64,000 bases of DNA. Source: Kutzneria kofuensis. GTDB taxonomy: Bacteria; Actinomycetota; Actinomycetes; Mycobacteriales; Pseudonocardiaceae. The notes beneath the pieces were generated by a model, which made no database searches, was not told the origin of the DNA, and saw nothing but the letters and a program-made list of their open reading frames with translations. The position numbers and the translations under genes were made by a program. Each line of letters opens with the position of its first letter. Within the stretch, counting starts at the first letter, position 1. The DNA lies in NCBI RefSeq assembly GCF_014203355.1, contig NZ_JACHIR010000001.1, forward strand, positions 5,830,038 through 5,894,037. The letters run 5' to 3'. Below, one piece after another: positions 30,540-40,139 of the stretch.

Positions 30540-31961
30540 GTGTCTTCCCCCTCCACGTCCCGTCGTGTCGCCCTGCTCACCCTCGGCTGCGCCCGCAACG
30601 AGGTCGACTCCGAGGAGATGGCCGGCCGGCTGACGGCCGACGGCTGGCAGCTGGTCGACCCCGACGAGGGCGGCGCGGACGTCGTGCTGGTGAACACGTG
30701 CGGGTTCGTGGAGTCGGCGAAGAAGGACTCGGTGGACACGCTGCTGGCGGCCTCGGACTCGGGCGCGAAGGTGGTGGCGGTGGGCTGCCTGGCCGAGCGC
30801 TACGGCGCGGAGCTGGCGGAGAGCCTGCCGGAGGCGGACGCGGTGCTGGGCTTCGACCACTACCCGCAGCTGGGGGAGCGTCTCGACGACATCCTCCAGG
30901 GCCGGACGGTGGAGGCGCACAAGCCGGTGGACCGGCGCACGCTGCTGCCGATCAGCCCGGTGCAGCGACCCCAGAAGGCCCCGGAGGTGGCTCTCCCGGG
31001 CCACGGCACGGCCTGGGGCCCGCAGGTGCTCAGGACCCGCCTGGACGACTCGCCGGTGGCGCCGCTGAAGATCGCCTCGGGCTGCGACCGGCGCTGCTCG
31101 TTCTGCGCGATCCCGTCGTTCCGTGGCGCGTTCGTGTCCCGCGGCGCGGAGGAGATCCTGGGCGAGGCGGCCTGGCTGGCCACGCAGGGGGTCCGCGAGC
31201 TGTTCCTGGTCAGCGAGAACTCCACCTCGTACGGCAAGGACCTGGGCGACGTCCGGGCCTTGGAGACGCTGATCCCGCGGCTGGCCGAGGTGCCGGGCAT
31301 CGACCGGGTCCGCGTCTCCTACCTGCAGCCGGCGGAGACCCGCCCGGGCCTGGTCCGCGCGATCGCGACGACGCCGGGCGTGGCCGACTACTTCGACCTG
31401 TCCTTCCAGCACTCCAGCGAGGCGGTGCTGCGCCGGATGCGCCGCTTCGGCTCGACCGACTCGTTCCTGGCGCTGATCAAGCAGATCCGGGAGCTGAGCC
31501 CCACGGCGGGCATCCGCACCAACGTGATCGTCGGCTTCCCCGGCGAGACCGAGGACGACCTGTCCGAGCTGGAGCGCTTCCTGACCGAGGGCCGGCTGGA
31601 CGCGGTGGGTGTGTTCGGCTACTCCGACGAGGACGGCACCGAGGCGCTCACCCTGGACGGCAAGCTCGACGCCGACACCGTCGCGGAGCGGGTGGCCCGC
31701 TTCTCGGCCCTGGTCGAGGAGCTGACGGCGCAGCGCGCGGAGGACCGGATCGGCGAGCAGGTGGTGGTCCTCGTCGAGCACGAGGAGGATGAGGACAGCG
31801 ACTGCGTCGGCCGGGCCGCCCACCAGGCGCCCGAGGTCGACGGGGAGTGCGTGATCGTCGACGCCGAGGGACTGAAGGTCGGCGACATGGTCCGTGCGGA
31901 GGTCACCGACAGCGAGGGGGTGGACCTCATCGTTCGCCCGATCGAAGTGCTGCCGCGATGA
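30540..31961 (+). CDS. rimO: Ribosomal protein S12 methylthiotransferase RimO
   Basis: This 473-residue radical-SAM enzyme adds a methylthio group to an aspartate of ribosomal protein S12. An N-terminal UPF0004 domain has the three cluster cysteines in [15 protein letters not shown] and AVGCLAERY. The radical-SAM CxxxCxxC is CDRRCSFC near 182-189, and a C-terminal TRAM domain starts near 405 ([12 protein letters not shown]). [14 protein letters not shown] and [15 protein letters not shown] are family marks. The GTG at 30540 fits the usual start [11 protein letters not shown]. Its stop overlaps the pgsA ATG by four bases (ATGA). Confidence 0.95.
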   Translation: MSSPSTSRRVALLTLGCARNEVDSEEMAGRLTADGWQLVDPDEGGADVVLVNTCGFVESAKKDSVDTLLAASDSGAKVVAVGCLAERYGAELAESLPEADAVLGFDHYPQLGERLDDILQGRTVEAHKPVDRRTLLPISPVQRPQKAPEVALPGHGTAWGPQVLRTRLDDSPVAPLKIASGCDRRCSFCAIPSFRGAFVSRGAEEILGEAAWLATQGVRELFLVSENSTSYGKDLGDVRALETLIPRLAEVPGIDRVRVSYLQPAETRPGLVRAIATTPGVADYFDLSFQHSSEAVLRRMRRFGSTDSFLALIKQIRELSPTAGIRTNVIVGFPGETEDDLSELERFLTEGRLDAVGVFGYSDEDGTEALTLDGKLDADTVAERVARFSALVEELTAQRAEDRIGEQVVVLVEHEEDEDSDCVGRAAHQAPEVDGECVIVDAEGLKVGDMVRAEVTDSEGVDLIVRPIEVLPR

Positions 31962-32539
31962 GTGAGGGAGACGAGCCGAGAGCCGTGCCGCTGCTCAACA
32001 TCGCCAACGTGTTGACGGTGTCGCGGCTGGTCATGGTGCCGTTCTTCCTGCTCGCGCTGTTCACCGGCGGCGGCGAGGACCTGCTGTGGCGGCTGGTCGC
32101 GTTCGGCCTGTTCGTGCTGGCCTCGATCACCGACCGGATCGACGGCGACCTGGCCCGCAAGCACGGCCTCGTCACCGACTTCGGCAAGATCGCCGACCCG
32201 ATCGCGGACAAGGCGCTGACCGGCTCCGCGCTGGTGGGCCTGTCGGTCCTCGGCGACCTGCCGTGGTGGGTGACGATCGTGATCGCGGTCCGCGAGATCG
32301 GCGTGACCCTGCTCCGGTTCTGGGTGATCCGCCGCGGCGTCATCCCGGCCAGCCGGGGCGGCAAGGCCAAGACGCTGATGCAGATCGTGGCGATCGGCTT
32401 CTACCTGCTGCCGCTGCCGCCGTGGCTGCTGTTCGTCCGCTGGGTGACGATGGGTGTCGCGCTGCTGCTCACGGTCGTGACCGGCGTGGACTACGTGGTC
32501 CGGGCGTTCCGGCTGCGCGCGGTGGCGGAGACCCCGTGA
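31958..32539 (+). CDS. pgsA: CDP-diacylglycerol--glycerol-3-phosphate phosphatidyltransferase
   Basis: This 193-residue membrane enzyme makes phosphatidylglycerol phosphate. The CDP-alcohol phosphotransferase motif is complete: the consecutive stretches [12 protein letters not shown] and [15 protein letters not shown] (about 66-92) supply the Asp/Gly/Ala-Arg pattern. It has about six membrane segments, starting with [20 protein letters not shown]. It overlaps rimO upstream and cinA downstream by four bases each, so all three are translationally coupled. The order pgsA-cinA-clgR is the actinobacterial norm. Confidence 0.95.
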   Translation: MSEGDEPRAVPLLNIANVLTVSRLVMVPFFLLALFTGGGEDLLWRLVAFGLFVLASITDRIDGDLARKHGLVTDFGKIADPIADKALTGSALVGLSVLGDLPWWVTIVIAVREIGVTLLRFWVIRRGVIPASRGGKAKTLMQIVAIGFYLLPLPPWLLFVRWVTMGVALLLTVVTGVDYVVRAFRLRAVAETP

Positions 32540-32994
32540 CCGCGGACCTGATCGCCCGGCTGCGCGAGCTGGGCCAGACGGTGGCGACCGCGGAGTCGCT
32601 GACGGCGGGCATGGTGGCGGCGGAGTTGGCCTCGGTCCCGGGTTCGAGCGCGGTGCTGCGCGGCGGCCTGATCGTGTACGCGACCGAGTTGAAGACGAAG
32701 CTCGCCGGCGTCGACGCGGGGCTGCTCGCCGAGCACGGGGCGGTGCACCCGGACGTCGCCGCCCAACTCGCCCGAGGCGCCGGCGACCGCTGCGCGGCGA
32801 CGTGGGGCCTCGGCCTGACCGGCGTCGCGGGCCCGGATCCGCAGGACGGTGTCGCACCCGGCACGGTGTACGTGGCGGTGGCCGGCCCGCCCGGCGTCGA
32901 GGTGCGCCGGCTGAGCCTGACCGGCGGCCGGCAGGCCGTCCGCGAGGGCAGCGTGACCGCGGTGCTGGACCTTCTCCGGGATTGCCTGAGGTGA
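32536..32994 (+). CDS. cinA: CinA C-terminal domain protein (nicotinamide-nucleotide amidohydrolase, PncC-like)
   Basis: This 152-residue protein corresponds to the C-terminal domain of CinA, an NMN deamidase (PncC) that recycles NAD by-products. The marks are ATAESLTAGMVAAELASVPG (about 18-37), GGLIVYATELKTKLAGV near 45-61, and WGLGLTGVAGPDPQDG near 90-105. The GTG start overlaps the pgsA stop (GTGA). It lacks the N-terminal molybdopterin-like domain of full CinA, as usual in actinobacteria. Confidence 0.93.
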   Translation: MTADLIARLRELGQTVATAESLTAGMVAAELASVPGSSAVLRGGLIVYATELKTKLAGVDAGLLAEHGAVHPDVAAQLARGAGDRCAATWGLGLTGVAGPDPQDGVAPGTVYVAVAGPPGVEVRRLSLTGGRQAVREGSVTAVLDLLRDCLR

Positions 32995-33195
32995 ACCGCG
33001 GGTAGCCGAACGTGCCCGATTCCCCCGTCTCAAAGTGTGGCGAGCCGCTCGATCGTGTGGTGAACCCGCGCCGTCCGCGACGCGTTGCCATGATCGGTGG
33101 AGGATCGACCTGGACCCGCTCAAGCCCTGGTCAACGCGGTGTCGGGGATCTTGCCTGGTCACCGTGGGCCGGGGAACATCCGGGTTGATTCACTC

Positions 33196-33212
33196 GTTCG
33201 CCTTGGGCGTAC
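33196..33212 (+). promoter_or_regulatory. ClgR-type operator upstream of clgR
   Basis: GTTCGC (33196-33201), five bases, then GCGTAC (33207-33212) is a near-perfect dyad (one mismatch) that contains CGC-N5-GCG, the core of known actinobacterial ClgR sites. It lies about 80 bases before the clgR start, so positive autoregulation is likely, as in Corynebacterium, Mycobacterium and Streptomyces. The rest of the 296-base gap (32,995-33,290) shows nothing else clear. Confidence 0.6.
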
Positions 33213-33290
33213 GTGGTGAGAAGTCGGTGCCAGCGGGGGTGCCGTCTGGGTAACGTGGTCGGTACGGGCCCGGCTGGAAGGAGGCGCGCG

Positions 33291-33719
33291 ATGACAGTGC
33301 TGCTTCGCGAGGCGATCGGTGATCGGCTTCGCCACACACGCACCACCCAACACCGCACGCTGCGTGAGGTGTCCCGGTCCGCACGGGTCAGCCTGGGCTA
33401 CCTGTCGGAGGTGGAGCGCGGCCGCAAGGAGGCGTCCAGCGAGCTGCTGGCCGCCATCTGCGATGCGCTGGATCTGCCGATGGCCGACCTGCTGCACACA
33501 GTCGCCTCCGACATGAGCGCGCTGGCCGCGATGGCCAACGGGCCGACCGCGGACGAGGCCGCCAAGCCGCGCGAGTCCGCCGACGCCGCCTACGAGGGCG
33601 GCCGGCTGGTGCACGACGCCGTGGGCGACAGCCTCAGCGACATCCGGCTCCAGCCGGTGCTCACGCACCGCCTGCCCACGATCACCCCGCCGCGGGGAGA
33701 GGTCGTGGTCGCCGCGTAA
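33291..33719 (+). CDS. clgR: Transcriptional activator ClgR (XRE family)
   Basis: This 142-residue protein has an XRE helix-turn-helix (about 10-70: [20 protein letters not shown], then [20 protein letters not shown]). In actinobacteria ClgR activates clp protease, chaperone and psp genes under envelope or proteotoxic stress. The position before pspA matches M. tuberculosis. The C-terminus ends GEVVVAA; in Streptomyces a C-terminal alanine pair makes ClgR a ClpP substrate, so the same control is plausible. The ATG at 33291 has GGAAGGAGG upstream. Confidence 0.92.
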   Translation: MTVLLREAIGDRLRHTRTTQHRTLREVSRSARVSLGYLSEVERGRKEASSELLAAICDALDLPMADLLHTVASDMSALAAMANGPTADEAAKPRESADAAYEGGRLVHDAVGDSLSDIRLQPVLTHRLPTITPPRGEVVVAA

Positions 33720-33758
33720 GACGCGAGGAGGCGCTCCACCCTGGACGAATTCGAGCTG

Positions 33759-34334
33759 GTGGCGCTGCTGGTGGCCCTGGTGCTGCTGGCCGTCGCCGCC
33801 GGATCGCTGCTGGTGCTGACCAGACGCAGGCCCGTCGCCCGTGCGGGCCCGCCGGTCCACGAGCGCCGGCACGACGTCGACTGGGTGGACCGCGCCGAAC
33901 TGGCGGTCGGTCAACTGCGCGACTGCCCCTACGAGGACAACGCCGTCGGCGTGCTCGCGGAGATGCGGGCCGCCGCGGCGGACATCGACGCCGTCGACCG
34001 GGCGTTGGCCGCGCTGCCCGCCGCCCGCCTGCGCCGAACCCGTGACCATTTGGCGGCCCGGCTGGCCGCGGACGGGGCCGGTGGCGCGGAGCTGACCACC
34101 GCCTATCGAGCGGTGAGTGATCGTCTGGCTACGGCGGAGCGACTGCACGCCACCAGGGACGCCCTCGCGACACGCATGCACGCGTGTGTCACCGGGTTGG
34201 AACGCGTTCGTGATTCGGCCCACGTCCCCGATCCCGACCGGACCGTTGAGCTGGTGGAACTGCGCGCGAACCTGGCCCAGGTCCGGGTGCTGGCCCGGGG
34301 CCTGCCCCAGGTTCCCGCTCAGGGGCCACCCTGA
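33759..34334 (+). CDS. Single-pass membrane protein with coiled coil, between clgR and pspA
   Basis: This protein of about 191 residues has one N-terminal membrane helix (residues 2-24, VALVLLAVAAGSLLVL), a short basic turn (TRRRP), then an Ala/Arg-rich helical part (about 55-185) that may form coiled coils. I know no named family for it. In M. tuberculosis clgR is followed directly by pspA, so this gene is an addition in the stress locus and is probably a membrane partner of PspA. The GTG at 33759 is the first usual start; a CTG at 33741, nine bases after GAGGAGG, would add six residues and fits the ribosome site better. Confidence 0.6.
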   Translation: MALLVALVLLAVAAGSLLVLTRRRPVARAGPPVHERRHDVDWVDRAELAVGQLRDCPYEDNAVGVLAEMRAAAADIDAVDRALAALPAARLRRTRDHLAARLAADGAGGAELTTAYRAVSDRLATAERLHATRDALATRMHACVTGLERVRDSAHVPDPDRTVELVELRANLAQVRVLARGLPQVPAQGPP

Positions 34335-34461
34335 TATTCGGCGGGGTCGGTGGTAGCGGCCCAGCTCACCTGACACGATGGAACCCGCACCGCCACCGGC
34401 TCGTTGGCCTGGTCGCGGCGTTCTCGCACATCCAGGAGTAGGCAGAAGGCAGGCGGAGGAG

Positions 34462-35298
34462 ATGGCCAACCCTTTCGTGAAGGCTTGGAAGTACCTGATG
34501 GCGGCGTTCTCCGCCAAGATTGACGAGAACGCCGATCCGAAGGTGCAGATCCAACAGGCCATCGAGGAGGCCCAGAAGCAGCACCAGGCGCTGTCCCAGC
34601 AGGCCGCGGCCGTGATCGGCAACCAGCGGCAGCTGGAGATGAAGCTGAACCGGCAGCTCGGCGAGGTGGAGAAGCTCCAGGCGTCGGCGCGGCAGTCGCT
34701 CGTGCTCGCCGACGAGTCCCGGGCCAAGGGCGACGAGGCCAAGGCGCAGCAGTTCGAGCAGGCGGCGCAGTCCTTCGCGACCCAGCTGGTGACCGCCGAG
34801 CAGAACATCGAGGACCTCAAGACCCTGCACGACCAGGCCCTGCAGGCCGCGGCGCAGGCCAAGGGGGCCGTCGAGCGCAACGCGATGATGCTGCAGCAGA
34901 AGCTCGCGGAGCGCACCAAGCTCCTCAGCCAGCTGGAGCAGGCCAAGATGCAGGAGCAGGTGGCCCGCTCGCTCAACCAGATGAGCGAGCTCGCCGCGCC
35001 CGGCAACGTGCCGTCGCTGGAGGAGGTCCGCGACAAGATCGAGAAGCGGTACTCCACCGCACTCGGCTCGGCGGAGCTGGCCAGCAACTCGGTGCAGGGC
35101 CGCATGCTCGAGGTGCAGGCGTCGACCACGGAGATGGCCGGCAACGCGCGGCTGGAGCAGATTCGCGCCTCGCTGCGCGGCGGCTCGGTGGCCGGGGAGG
35201 TCACCGGCGGGGCGCCGGCGTCGGCCCCGGCCGTCAACCAGTCCAGCATCCAGCAGGAGATCGCGGCGCGGGTGCAGCAGGAGAAGCAGCAGTCCTGA
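34462..35298 (+). CDS. pspA: Phage shock protein A homologue (PspA/Vipp1/IM30)
   Basis: This 278-residue coiled-coil protein is of the ESCRT-III-like PspA family, which coats and repairs the stressed inner membrane. The N-terminus [20 protein letters not shown] is the amphipathic membrane-binding helix, followed by heptads through about 215 ([20 protein letters not shown] and more). A Gly/Ala/Pro-rich linker and a short end helix ([13 protein letters not shown]) complete it. The ATG at 34462 has GGAGGAG directly upstream. ClgR, encoded three genes earlier, is its probable activator. Confidence 0.94.
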   Translation: MANPFVKAWKYLMAAFSAKIDENADPKVQIQQAIEEAQKQHQALSQQAAAVIGNQRQLEMKLNRQLGEVEKLQASARQSLVLADESRAKGDEAKAQQFEQAAQSFATQLVTAEQNIEDLKTLHDQALQAAAQAKGAVERNAMMLQQKLAERTKLLSQLEQAKMQEQVARSLNQMSELAAPGNVPSLEEVRDKIEKRYSTALGSAELASNSVQGRMLEVQASTTEMAGNARLEQIRASLRGGSVAGEVTGGAPASAPAVNQSSIQQEIAARVQQEKQQS

Positions 35299-35321
35299 GC
35301 CGGTGACGGGGGAGCAGAGCG

Positions 35322-36143
35322 ATGGTGGCCGGACCGCGTAGGCGGGACCTGGGCGAGCTGATCAGGCTCGGCCAGTCCGTCGGCGAACAGTTGCGCGGTC
35401 CGGTTGCCGACACCGTCCGGACCAAGGTGCACGGTTGGCGTGACCCCCGCGCCAAGCTGCTGCGCCGCCGTCGGCGGGCCAAGCGCTCCACGGCGGCGTG
35501 GTCCGGCGCCACCGCGCTCGGCGGCGTCTGGGTCGGCATCGACGCCGCGCATGCCGAGCTGTTCTCCACGGTCGGCGGCTTCACGTCCATGATCGTGACC
35601 GCCCTGTTCCTCTACTGCACGTCCGGTTCCGTGCGGAAGCTGGTCACGCTGCAGCGTCAGCCGCTGCCGCCCGCGGTCCCGCCGCCGGTGCGGCTGCCAC
35701 CGGCCGGTTCGGCCGCCCGCGAGCCGATGCGCCGGCTGGCCGAGGCCGAAGCCAGCCTCGCGGAGTTGTTGGTCCAGCTCGGCACGCCGCGACCCGGCGG
35801 ACTCGCCCCGCTGCCGGCGGAGTCGCTGGCCCACGCCCAGGAGTCGGCCACCGAGGCCGCCACCGCGCTGCGCGCGGTCGCCGCCCAGCTGGCCGCCGTC
35901 GAGCGGGCCCGCACCATCGCGCCGGCATCCCAGCGTGGGCCGCTCGACCAGGGCATCACCGACCTGCGCCGCCGCCTCGACGAGGGCCTCGACGGCTATC
36001 TCGCACTGATCGGCACCGCCGGGCAGGCGGTCATCGCCAGCAGCCCCGTCTCGCCCAACGAGGCGCTGCTCGACGCCAGCGACCGGCTCTCCGGCCTGGC
36101 CTCGGCCCTGCGCGAGTTGTCCGGCCCGGACGACTACCGCTGA
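35322..36143 (+). CDS. PspM-like membrane protein of the ClgR-PspA locus
   Basis: This 273-residue protein has a basic start (LRRRRRAKRS, about 47-56), two adjacent membrane segments (about 57-75 and 84-102), a proline-rich turn, then a long Ala-rich helical cytoplasmic part (130-270). The place after pspA and the two-helix topology match M. tuberculosis Rv2743c (PspM), which binds PspA at the membrane. Sequence identity is not obvious by eye, so the call rests on position and topology. It starts 23 bases after the pspA stop. Confidence 0.7.
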   Translation: MVAGPRRRDLGELIRLGQSVGEQLRGPVADTVRTKVHGWRDPRAKLLRRRRRAKRSTAAWSGATALGGVWVGIDAAHAELFSTVGGFTSMIVTALFLYCTSGSVRKLVTLQRQPLPPAVPPPVRLPPAGSAAREPMRRLAEAEASLAELLVQLGTPRPGGLAPLPAESLAHAQESATEAATALRAVAAQLAAVERARTIAPASQRGPLDQGITDLRRRLDEGLDGYLALIGTAGQAVIASSPVSPNEALLDASDRLSGLASALRELSGPDDYR

Positions 36144-36476
36144 TCGATTCGCCCACCTCGATCCCGCAGGTCCGCCTCGGTGCCGCCGCAGCCCGGCGTC
36201 GGCGGGCCCGCCCCGTCGTCCCCGTTCGCGGCGACCGCCCGTGCAGCCCGGTTGGCTCCGCTGTTCGGTGCCGGACCATTGCGCCGGCCGGGCGGACCTC
36301 GCGCCACTCTCTCGTGAGCTGTGACTCTAAGTGACGGATATGGCAGCACATTGTGCGGGGCGGTGGAGATTCTTCAGGCAAATGTGTGATTATCAGTTTG
36401 TTATCTAGCCGAGACCGCTACCGGCCGTGGCAGGATCGGGCGAGGCAGTGCAGCCGGACCCACGGGGAGGTCTGAC
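36144..36476. other. Intergenic region before the uracil permease, no gene seen
   Basis: In these 333 bases no frame shows family features. The last 110 bases hold an AT-richer stretch (about 36,370-36,410, with TGTGATTATC and GTTATCT) that may carry the permease promoter. I see no riboswitch or long hairpin. Confidence 0.4.
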
Positions 36477-37730
36477 GTGGCGTTGTGGACCGTGCACGGC
36501 GACGGTCGCCGCGTGACGGACGGCGAGGTGGTGGCCCCCGATGAGCGGCTCAGCTGGCCGCTGACCGTCGGGTTCGGCCTCCAGCACGTCGCCGCCATGT
36601 TCGGCGCCACCGTGCTCGTCCCCGCCAGCACCGGCTTCCCGGTCTCCACCACACTGCTGTTCTCCGGCGTCGGCACGCTGCTGTTCCTCGTCGTCACCCG
36701 CAACCGGGTGCCCAGCTACCTCGGCTCCTCGTTCGCGTTCATCTCGCCGCTGACCGCCTCCCGGCTGGAGGGCCTGCCCGCGCAGCTCGGCGGCGTCCTC
36801 GCCACCGGCGTGCTGCTGGTGTTCGTCGGCATCGCCGTGAAGGCGCTGGGCGTGCGGCTGCTGGAGTCGCTGATGCCGCCGGTGGTCACCGGCGCCGTGG
36901 TGATGCTGATCGGGCTGAACCTCGCCCCGTCGGCCACGCGCAACTTCCAGGACCAGCCCGGCCTCGCCGTCTTCACGCTCGCCGTGATCCTGCTGTGCGG
37001 GGTGCTCGGGCGCGGCCTGTTCTCCCGGGCGTCGGTGTTGATCGGCATCCTCGCCGGCTGGGTGGCCGCGGCGCTGACCGGCGGGCTGAGCGCGGCCCGG
37101 CTGGACGACGTCGCCAACGCCGCCTGGTTCGGCTTCCCCCAGCTGACCGGGCCGGAGCTGCGGCCCAACGTGGTGCTCGCCGTGCTGCCGGTGGTCGTGG
37201 TGCTGGTCGCGGAGAACGTCGGGCACGTCAAGGCGGTCGCCTCGGTGACCGGACGCAACCTGGACGGCAGCGTCGGCGACGCGCTGATCGCCAACGGGCT
37301 GTCCACCGCGCTCGCCGGCATCGGCGGCGGCTCCGGCACGACCACGTACGCGGAGAACATCGGCGTGATGACGGCGACGAAGGTCTACTCGACCGCCGCC
37401 TACGCCGTCGCCGGGGTGTGTGCTATCGGGCTGTCTTTTTGCCCGAAATTCGGCACATTGCTCAACACGATGCCGACCGGTGTGCTGGGCGGCGCGATGG
37501 TTCTGCTCTACGGCCTGATCGCGTTGGTCGGCGTTCGGATCTGGCTGGACAATCGAGTCGATCTTCTCAACCCGGTTAACCTGATGGTCGCGGCGGCCGC
37601 GCTGGTGGCCGGCGTCGGCAACCTCACCGTCCCGATCGGCGGCGTCGCGCTCGGCGGCATCGCCTGGGGCTCCCTGCTCATCGTGGTGGGACACCCGTTG
37701 CTCCGAACGCTGAAGGCCGCGCGCGGCTGA
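36477..37730 (+). CDS. Uracil/xanthine permease, NCS2 family
   Basis: This 417-residue inner-membrane transporter has about 13-14 membrane segments and probably imports uracil by proton symport. The N-terminal SWPLTVGFGLQHVAAMFGAT is the UraA/NCS2 opening, and the signature GGGSGTTTYAENIGVMTATK (about 282-301) is present. MPPVVTGAVVMLIGLNLA near 139 and TMPTGVLGGAMVLLYGLIAL near 337 are also typical. The GTG at 36477 has GGGGAGG upstream. It is a neighbour of pyrD but not in an operon with it. Confidence 0.9.
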   Translation: MALWTVHGDGRRVTDGEVVAPDERLSWPLTVGFGLQHVAAMFGATVLVPASTGFPVSTTLLFSGVGTLLFLVVTRNRVPSYLGSSFAFISPLTASRLEGLPAQLGGVLATGVLLVFVGIAVKALGVRLLESLMPPVVTGAVVMLIGLNLAPSATRNFQDQPGLAVFTLAVILLCGVLGRGLFSRASVLIGILAGWVAAALTGGLSAARLDDVANAAWFGFPQLTGPELRPNVVLAVLPVVVVLVAENVGHVKAVASVTGRNLDGSVGDALIANGLSTALAGIGGGSGTTTYAENIGVMTATKVYSTAAYAVAGVCAIGLSFCPKFGTLLNTMPTGVLGGAMVLLYGLIALVGVRIWLDNRVDLLNPVNLMVAAAALVAGVGNLTVPIGGVALGGIAWGSLLIVVGHPLLRTLKAARG

Positions 37731-37910
37731 CGTCAATCGGTTCTGTTAAAACCGCCGATCACATTGAAAATCTCCCTGTTTCCTCAGCTTCTCCTCAGGG
37801 TTAGCCTTCCTGGCACCCGGTGCGGTGGGCTGCGGGACCCGATTGCCGCGCGGGGGCTGAAATCCGTCCCGTGACTTTTTGTCGCGGGGACTTCAGAAGG
37901 GGCGAATTTC

Positions 37911-39902
37911 GTGCGAAGAACTCCAGCGATGCTGCTTGCGCTGGCGATGGCCGGGGCCGGTATGACCGGCCTGGTGCCGTCCGCCGCCGCGGCGGGCCAG
38001 TCCGTGATTCCGGACTCGCACCCGCGGTGGGCCAGCCCGAACGCCAAGGTCGGCAACGCCGACGCGGCGAGCAAGCTGACCTTCCGGGTGTACCTGAAGC
38101 TGGCCGACCAGGCCGGGCTCGAGGCCGCGGCCACCGCCGTGTCCGACCCGACCAGCCCGTCCTACCGCAAGTTCCTCAGCACCGACCAGGTGCGGACCCG
38201 GTTCGCGCCGACCGCCGGTGCGGTCTCCGCGGTGCGCAACTGGCTGACCTCGGCCGGCTTCGCCGCCGGCGAGGTGCCCGCCAACAACGCCTACGTCGAG
38301 GCCACCGGCACGGTCGACCAGGTGCAGAAGGCGTTCGGCGTCACCCTGGGCGAGTACCGGGTGCAGGGCAAGACGCTGCGGTCCCAGGACCGCGCGCTGT
38401 CGGTCCCGGCCGCCGTCGCGTCGTACGTCTCCGGCGTGATCAACATCGATCAGGCCACGGCGCTGCTCAAGCCGTCCCACGTGGGCGCGGCCGGCGACGC
38501 CACGCCCGACGCGGTGCAGCCCAAGGCCAAGACGAGCCAGCCCGCGGTGGCCCCGCCGCCGGCGGCCTTCGTCAACGCTCGGCCCTGCTCGGACTACTAC
38601 GGCCAGCAGGTCGACACCACCGACCCGGCCTACGCCGGCAAGCAGCTGCCGTACGCGGTCTGCGGCTACACGCCGCCCCAGCTGCGCGCCGCCTCCCAGC
38701 TCGACATCGCCGGCCGCTTCGGCCTCGACGGCCACGGCGTCACCGTCGCCATCGTCGACGCGTTCGCCTCGCCGACGCTGTACGCGGACGCCGCCGAGTA
38801 CGCCAAGCGGCACGACCCGGCGCACCCGCTGACCAGGTCCCAGTACAGCGAGATCGTGTTCCCGCCGACGCCGGGCTCCGAGGACCCCGACCAGTGCGAC
38901 GCCTCCGGCTGGTACGGCGAGCAGAGCCTGGACGTCGAGGCCGTGCACGCCATGGCCCCCGGCGCGAAGATCCTCTACGTCGGCGGCGCCGACTGCTCGG
39001 ACGAGGGCCTGGACAAGGCGCTGAACACGATCGTGTCGAAGAACCTGGCGCAGATCGTCTCCAACTCGTACGGCAACAACGGCGAGGACGTCCCCGCCGA
39101 CGAGGTGCAGGCGTTCCAGTCCATCGCCATCCAGGCGGCGGCCGAGGGCATCGGCGTGTACTTCTCCTCCGGTGACGACGGCGACGAGAGCCACGACCTG
39201 GGCCACCCGTCGGCGGACTTCTCCGCGACCAGCCCGTGGGTGACCGCGGTCGGCGGCACCAGCCTCGGCATCGGCAAGGACGGCCGCAAGGTGCTGGAGA
39301 CCGGGTGGGCCACCGGCAAGTCCACGCTGACCAACGGCGCGTGGAACCCGCCGGCGCCGGGCGCCTGGCTGTACGGCTCGGGCGGCGGCACCTCCGTGCT
39401 GTTCCCGGAGCCCAACTACCAGAAGGGCGTCGTGCCGGACGCGCTGGCCAAGCAGAACCAGACCGGCAACAACCGCGGCCGCGTCGTGCCGGACATCTCG
39501 ATGGACGGCGACCCGACCACCGGCATGCTGATCGGCATCACGCAGACCTGGCCCGACGGCAGCGTCAAGTACGGCGAGTACCGCATCGGCGGCACCAGCC
39601 TCGCGTCGCCGCTGATGGCCGGCCTGATGGCCGTCGCCGACCAGTTCGGCGGCCGGCACGGGTTCATCAACCCGTGGCTGTACAAGGCCCTGTCGCACAC
39701 CCCGGCGGTCACCGACGTCAAGCCGGTCGACGGCGGCTCGGTCCGTGTCGACTACGTCAACGGCATCGACGCCACCGACGGCTACGTGCGCAGCGTCCGG
39801 TCGTACAACGACCCGGACCAGACCATCCACACCACCCGCGGCTACGACAACGTCACCGGCCTCGGGACGCCCAACGGCCTGCTCTTCCTGGGCCTGATCT
39901 AG
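37911..39902 (+). CDS. Secreted sedolisin (S53) peptidase with pro-kumamolisin domain
   Basis: This 663-residue secreted acid-type serine peptidase has a signal peptide (1-28, ending AAAAG). An activation domain (about 35-190, SYRKFLSTDQVRTRFAPT and GVINIDQA) precedes the catalytic domain. Sedolisin residues are in YGEQSLDVEAVHAMAPGA (Glu and Asp four apart), SSGDDGDES (Asp), and IGGTSLASPLMAG (Ser). The end YDNVTGLGTPNG is the calcium-site loop. The GTG at 37911 has GAAGGGG upstream. A terminator hairpin follows. It probably feeds on protein. Confidence 0.92.
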   Translation: MRRTPAMLLALAMAGAGMTGLVPSAAAAGQSVIPDSHPRWASPNAKVGNADAASKLTFRVYLKLADQAGLEAAATAVSDPTSPSYRKFLSTDQVRTRFAPTAGAVSAVRNWLTSAGFAAGEVPANNAYVEATGTVDQVQKAFGVTLGEYRVQGKTLRSQDRALSVPAAVASYVSGVINIDQATALLKPSHVGAAGDATPDAVQPKAKTSQPAVAPPPAAFVNARPCSDYYGQQVDTTDPAYAGKQLPYAVCGYTPPQLRAASQLDIAGRFGLDGHGVTVAIVDAFASPTLYADAAEYAKRHDPAHPLTRSQYSEIVFPPTPGSEDPDQCDASGWYGEQSLDVEAVHAMAPGAKILYVGGADCSDEGLDKALNTIVSKNLAQIVSNSYGNNGEDVPADEVQAFQSIAIQAAAEGIGVYFSSGDDGDESHDLGHPSADFSATSPWVTAVGGTSLGIGKDGRKVLETGWATGKSTLTNGAWNPPAPGAWLYGSGGGTSVLFPEPNYQKGVVPDALAKQNQTGNNRGRVVPDISMDGDPTTGMLIGITQTWPDGSVKYGEYRIGGTSLASPLMAGLMAVADQFGGRHGFINPWLYKALSHTPAVTDVKPVDGGSVRVDYVNGIDATDGYVRSVRSYNDPDQTIHTTRGYDNVTGLGTPNGLLFLGLI

Positions 39903-39917
39903 TTTCTCCGACCACGT

Positions 39918-39953
39918 GTGGCGCCTGCCCTCCTCTCCTGGGGCAGGCGCCAC
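39918..39953 (+). terminator. Terminator hairpin of the sedolisin gene
   Basis: GTGGCGCCTGCCC (39918-39930) pairs with GGGCAGGCGCCAC (39941-39953), a perfect 13-base stem with a 10-base loop, 16 bases after the stop codon. Confidence 0.8.
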
Positions 39954-39958
39954 CCGTA

Positions 39959-40138
39959 TGTCAACCCCAGACCGTTCGGAAAGGACCATTCCTCACGTTC
40001 AACGTCAGGAATGGTCCTTTCACCCAGCACCGGGCCGGCGTCTACCGCCACTCCCGCCTCGCGTCAACCCCGGACCGCTCGGAACGGACCATTTTCAAAC
40101 TCCGAGTTGAGGAATGGTCCGTTCCGAGCGTCGGTGGG
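39959..40138. repeat. Tandem copies of the family B palindrome
   Basis: AAAGGACCATTCCT (39980-39993) pairs with AGGAATGGTCCTTT (40007-40020), and GGAACGGACCATT (40081-40093) pairs with AATGGTCCGTTCC (40113-40125). The flanks also match (TCAACCCC, a G or A, then GACCG and TCGGAA), about 101 bases apart, so one unit was duplicated. The same core occurs at 13,558-13,600, again between convergent genes (here the sedolisin and pyrD). Confidence 0.75.
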
Positions 40139-40139
40139 G

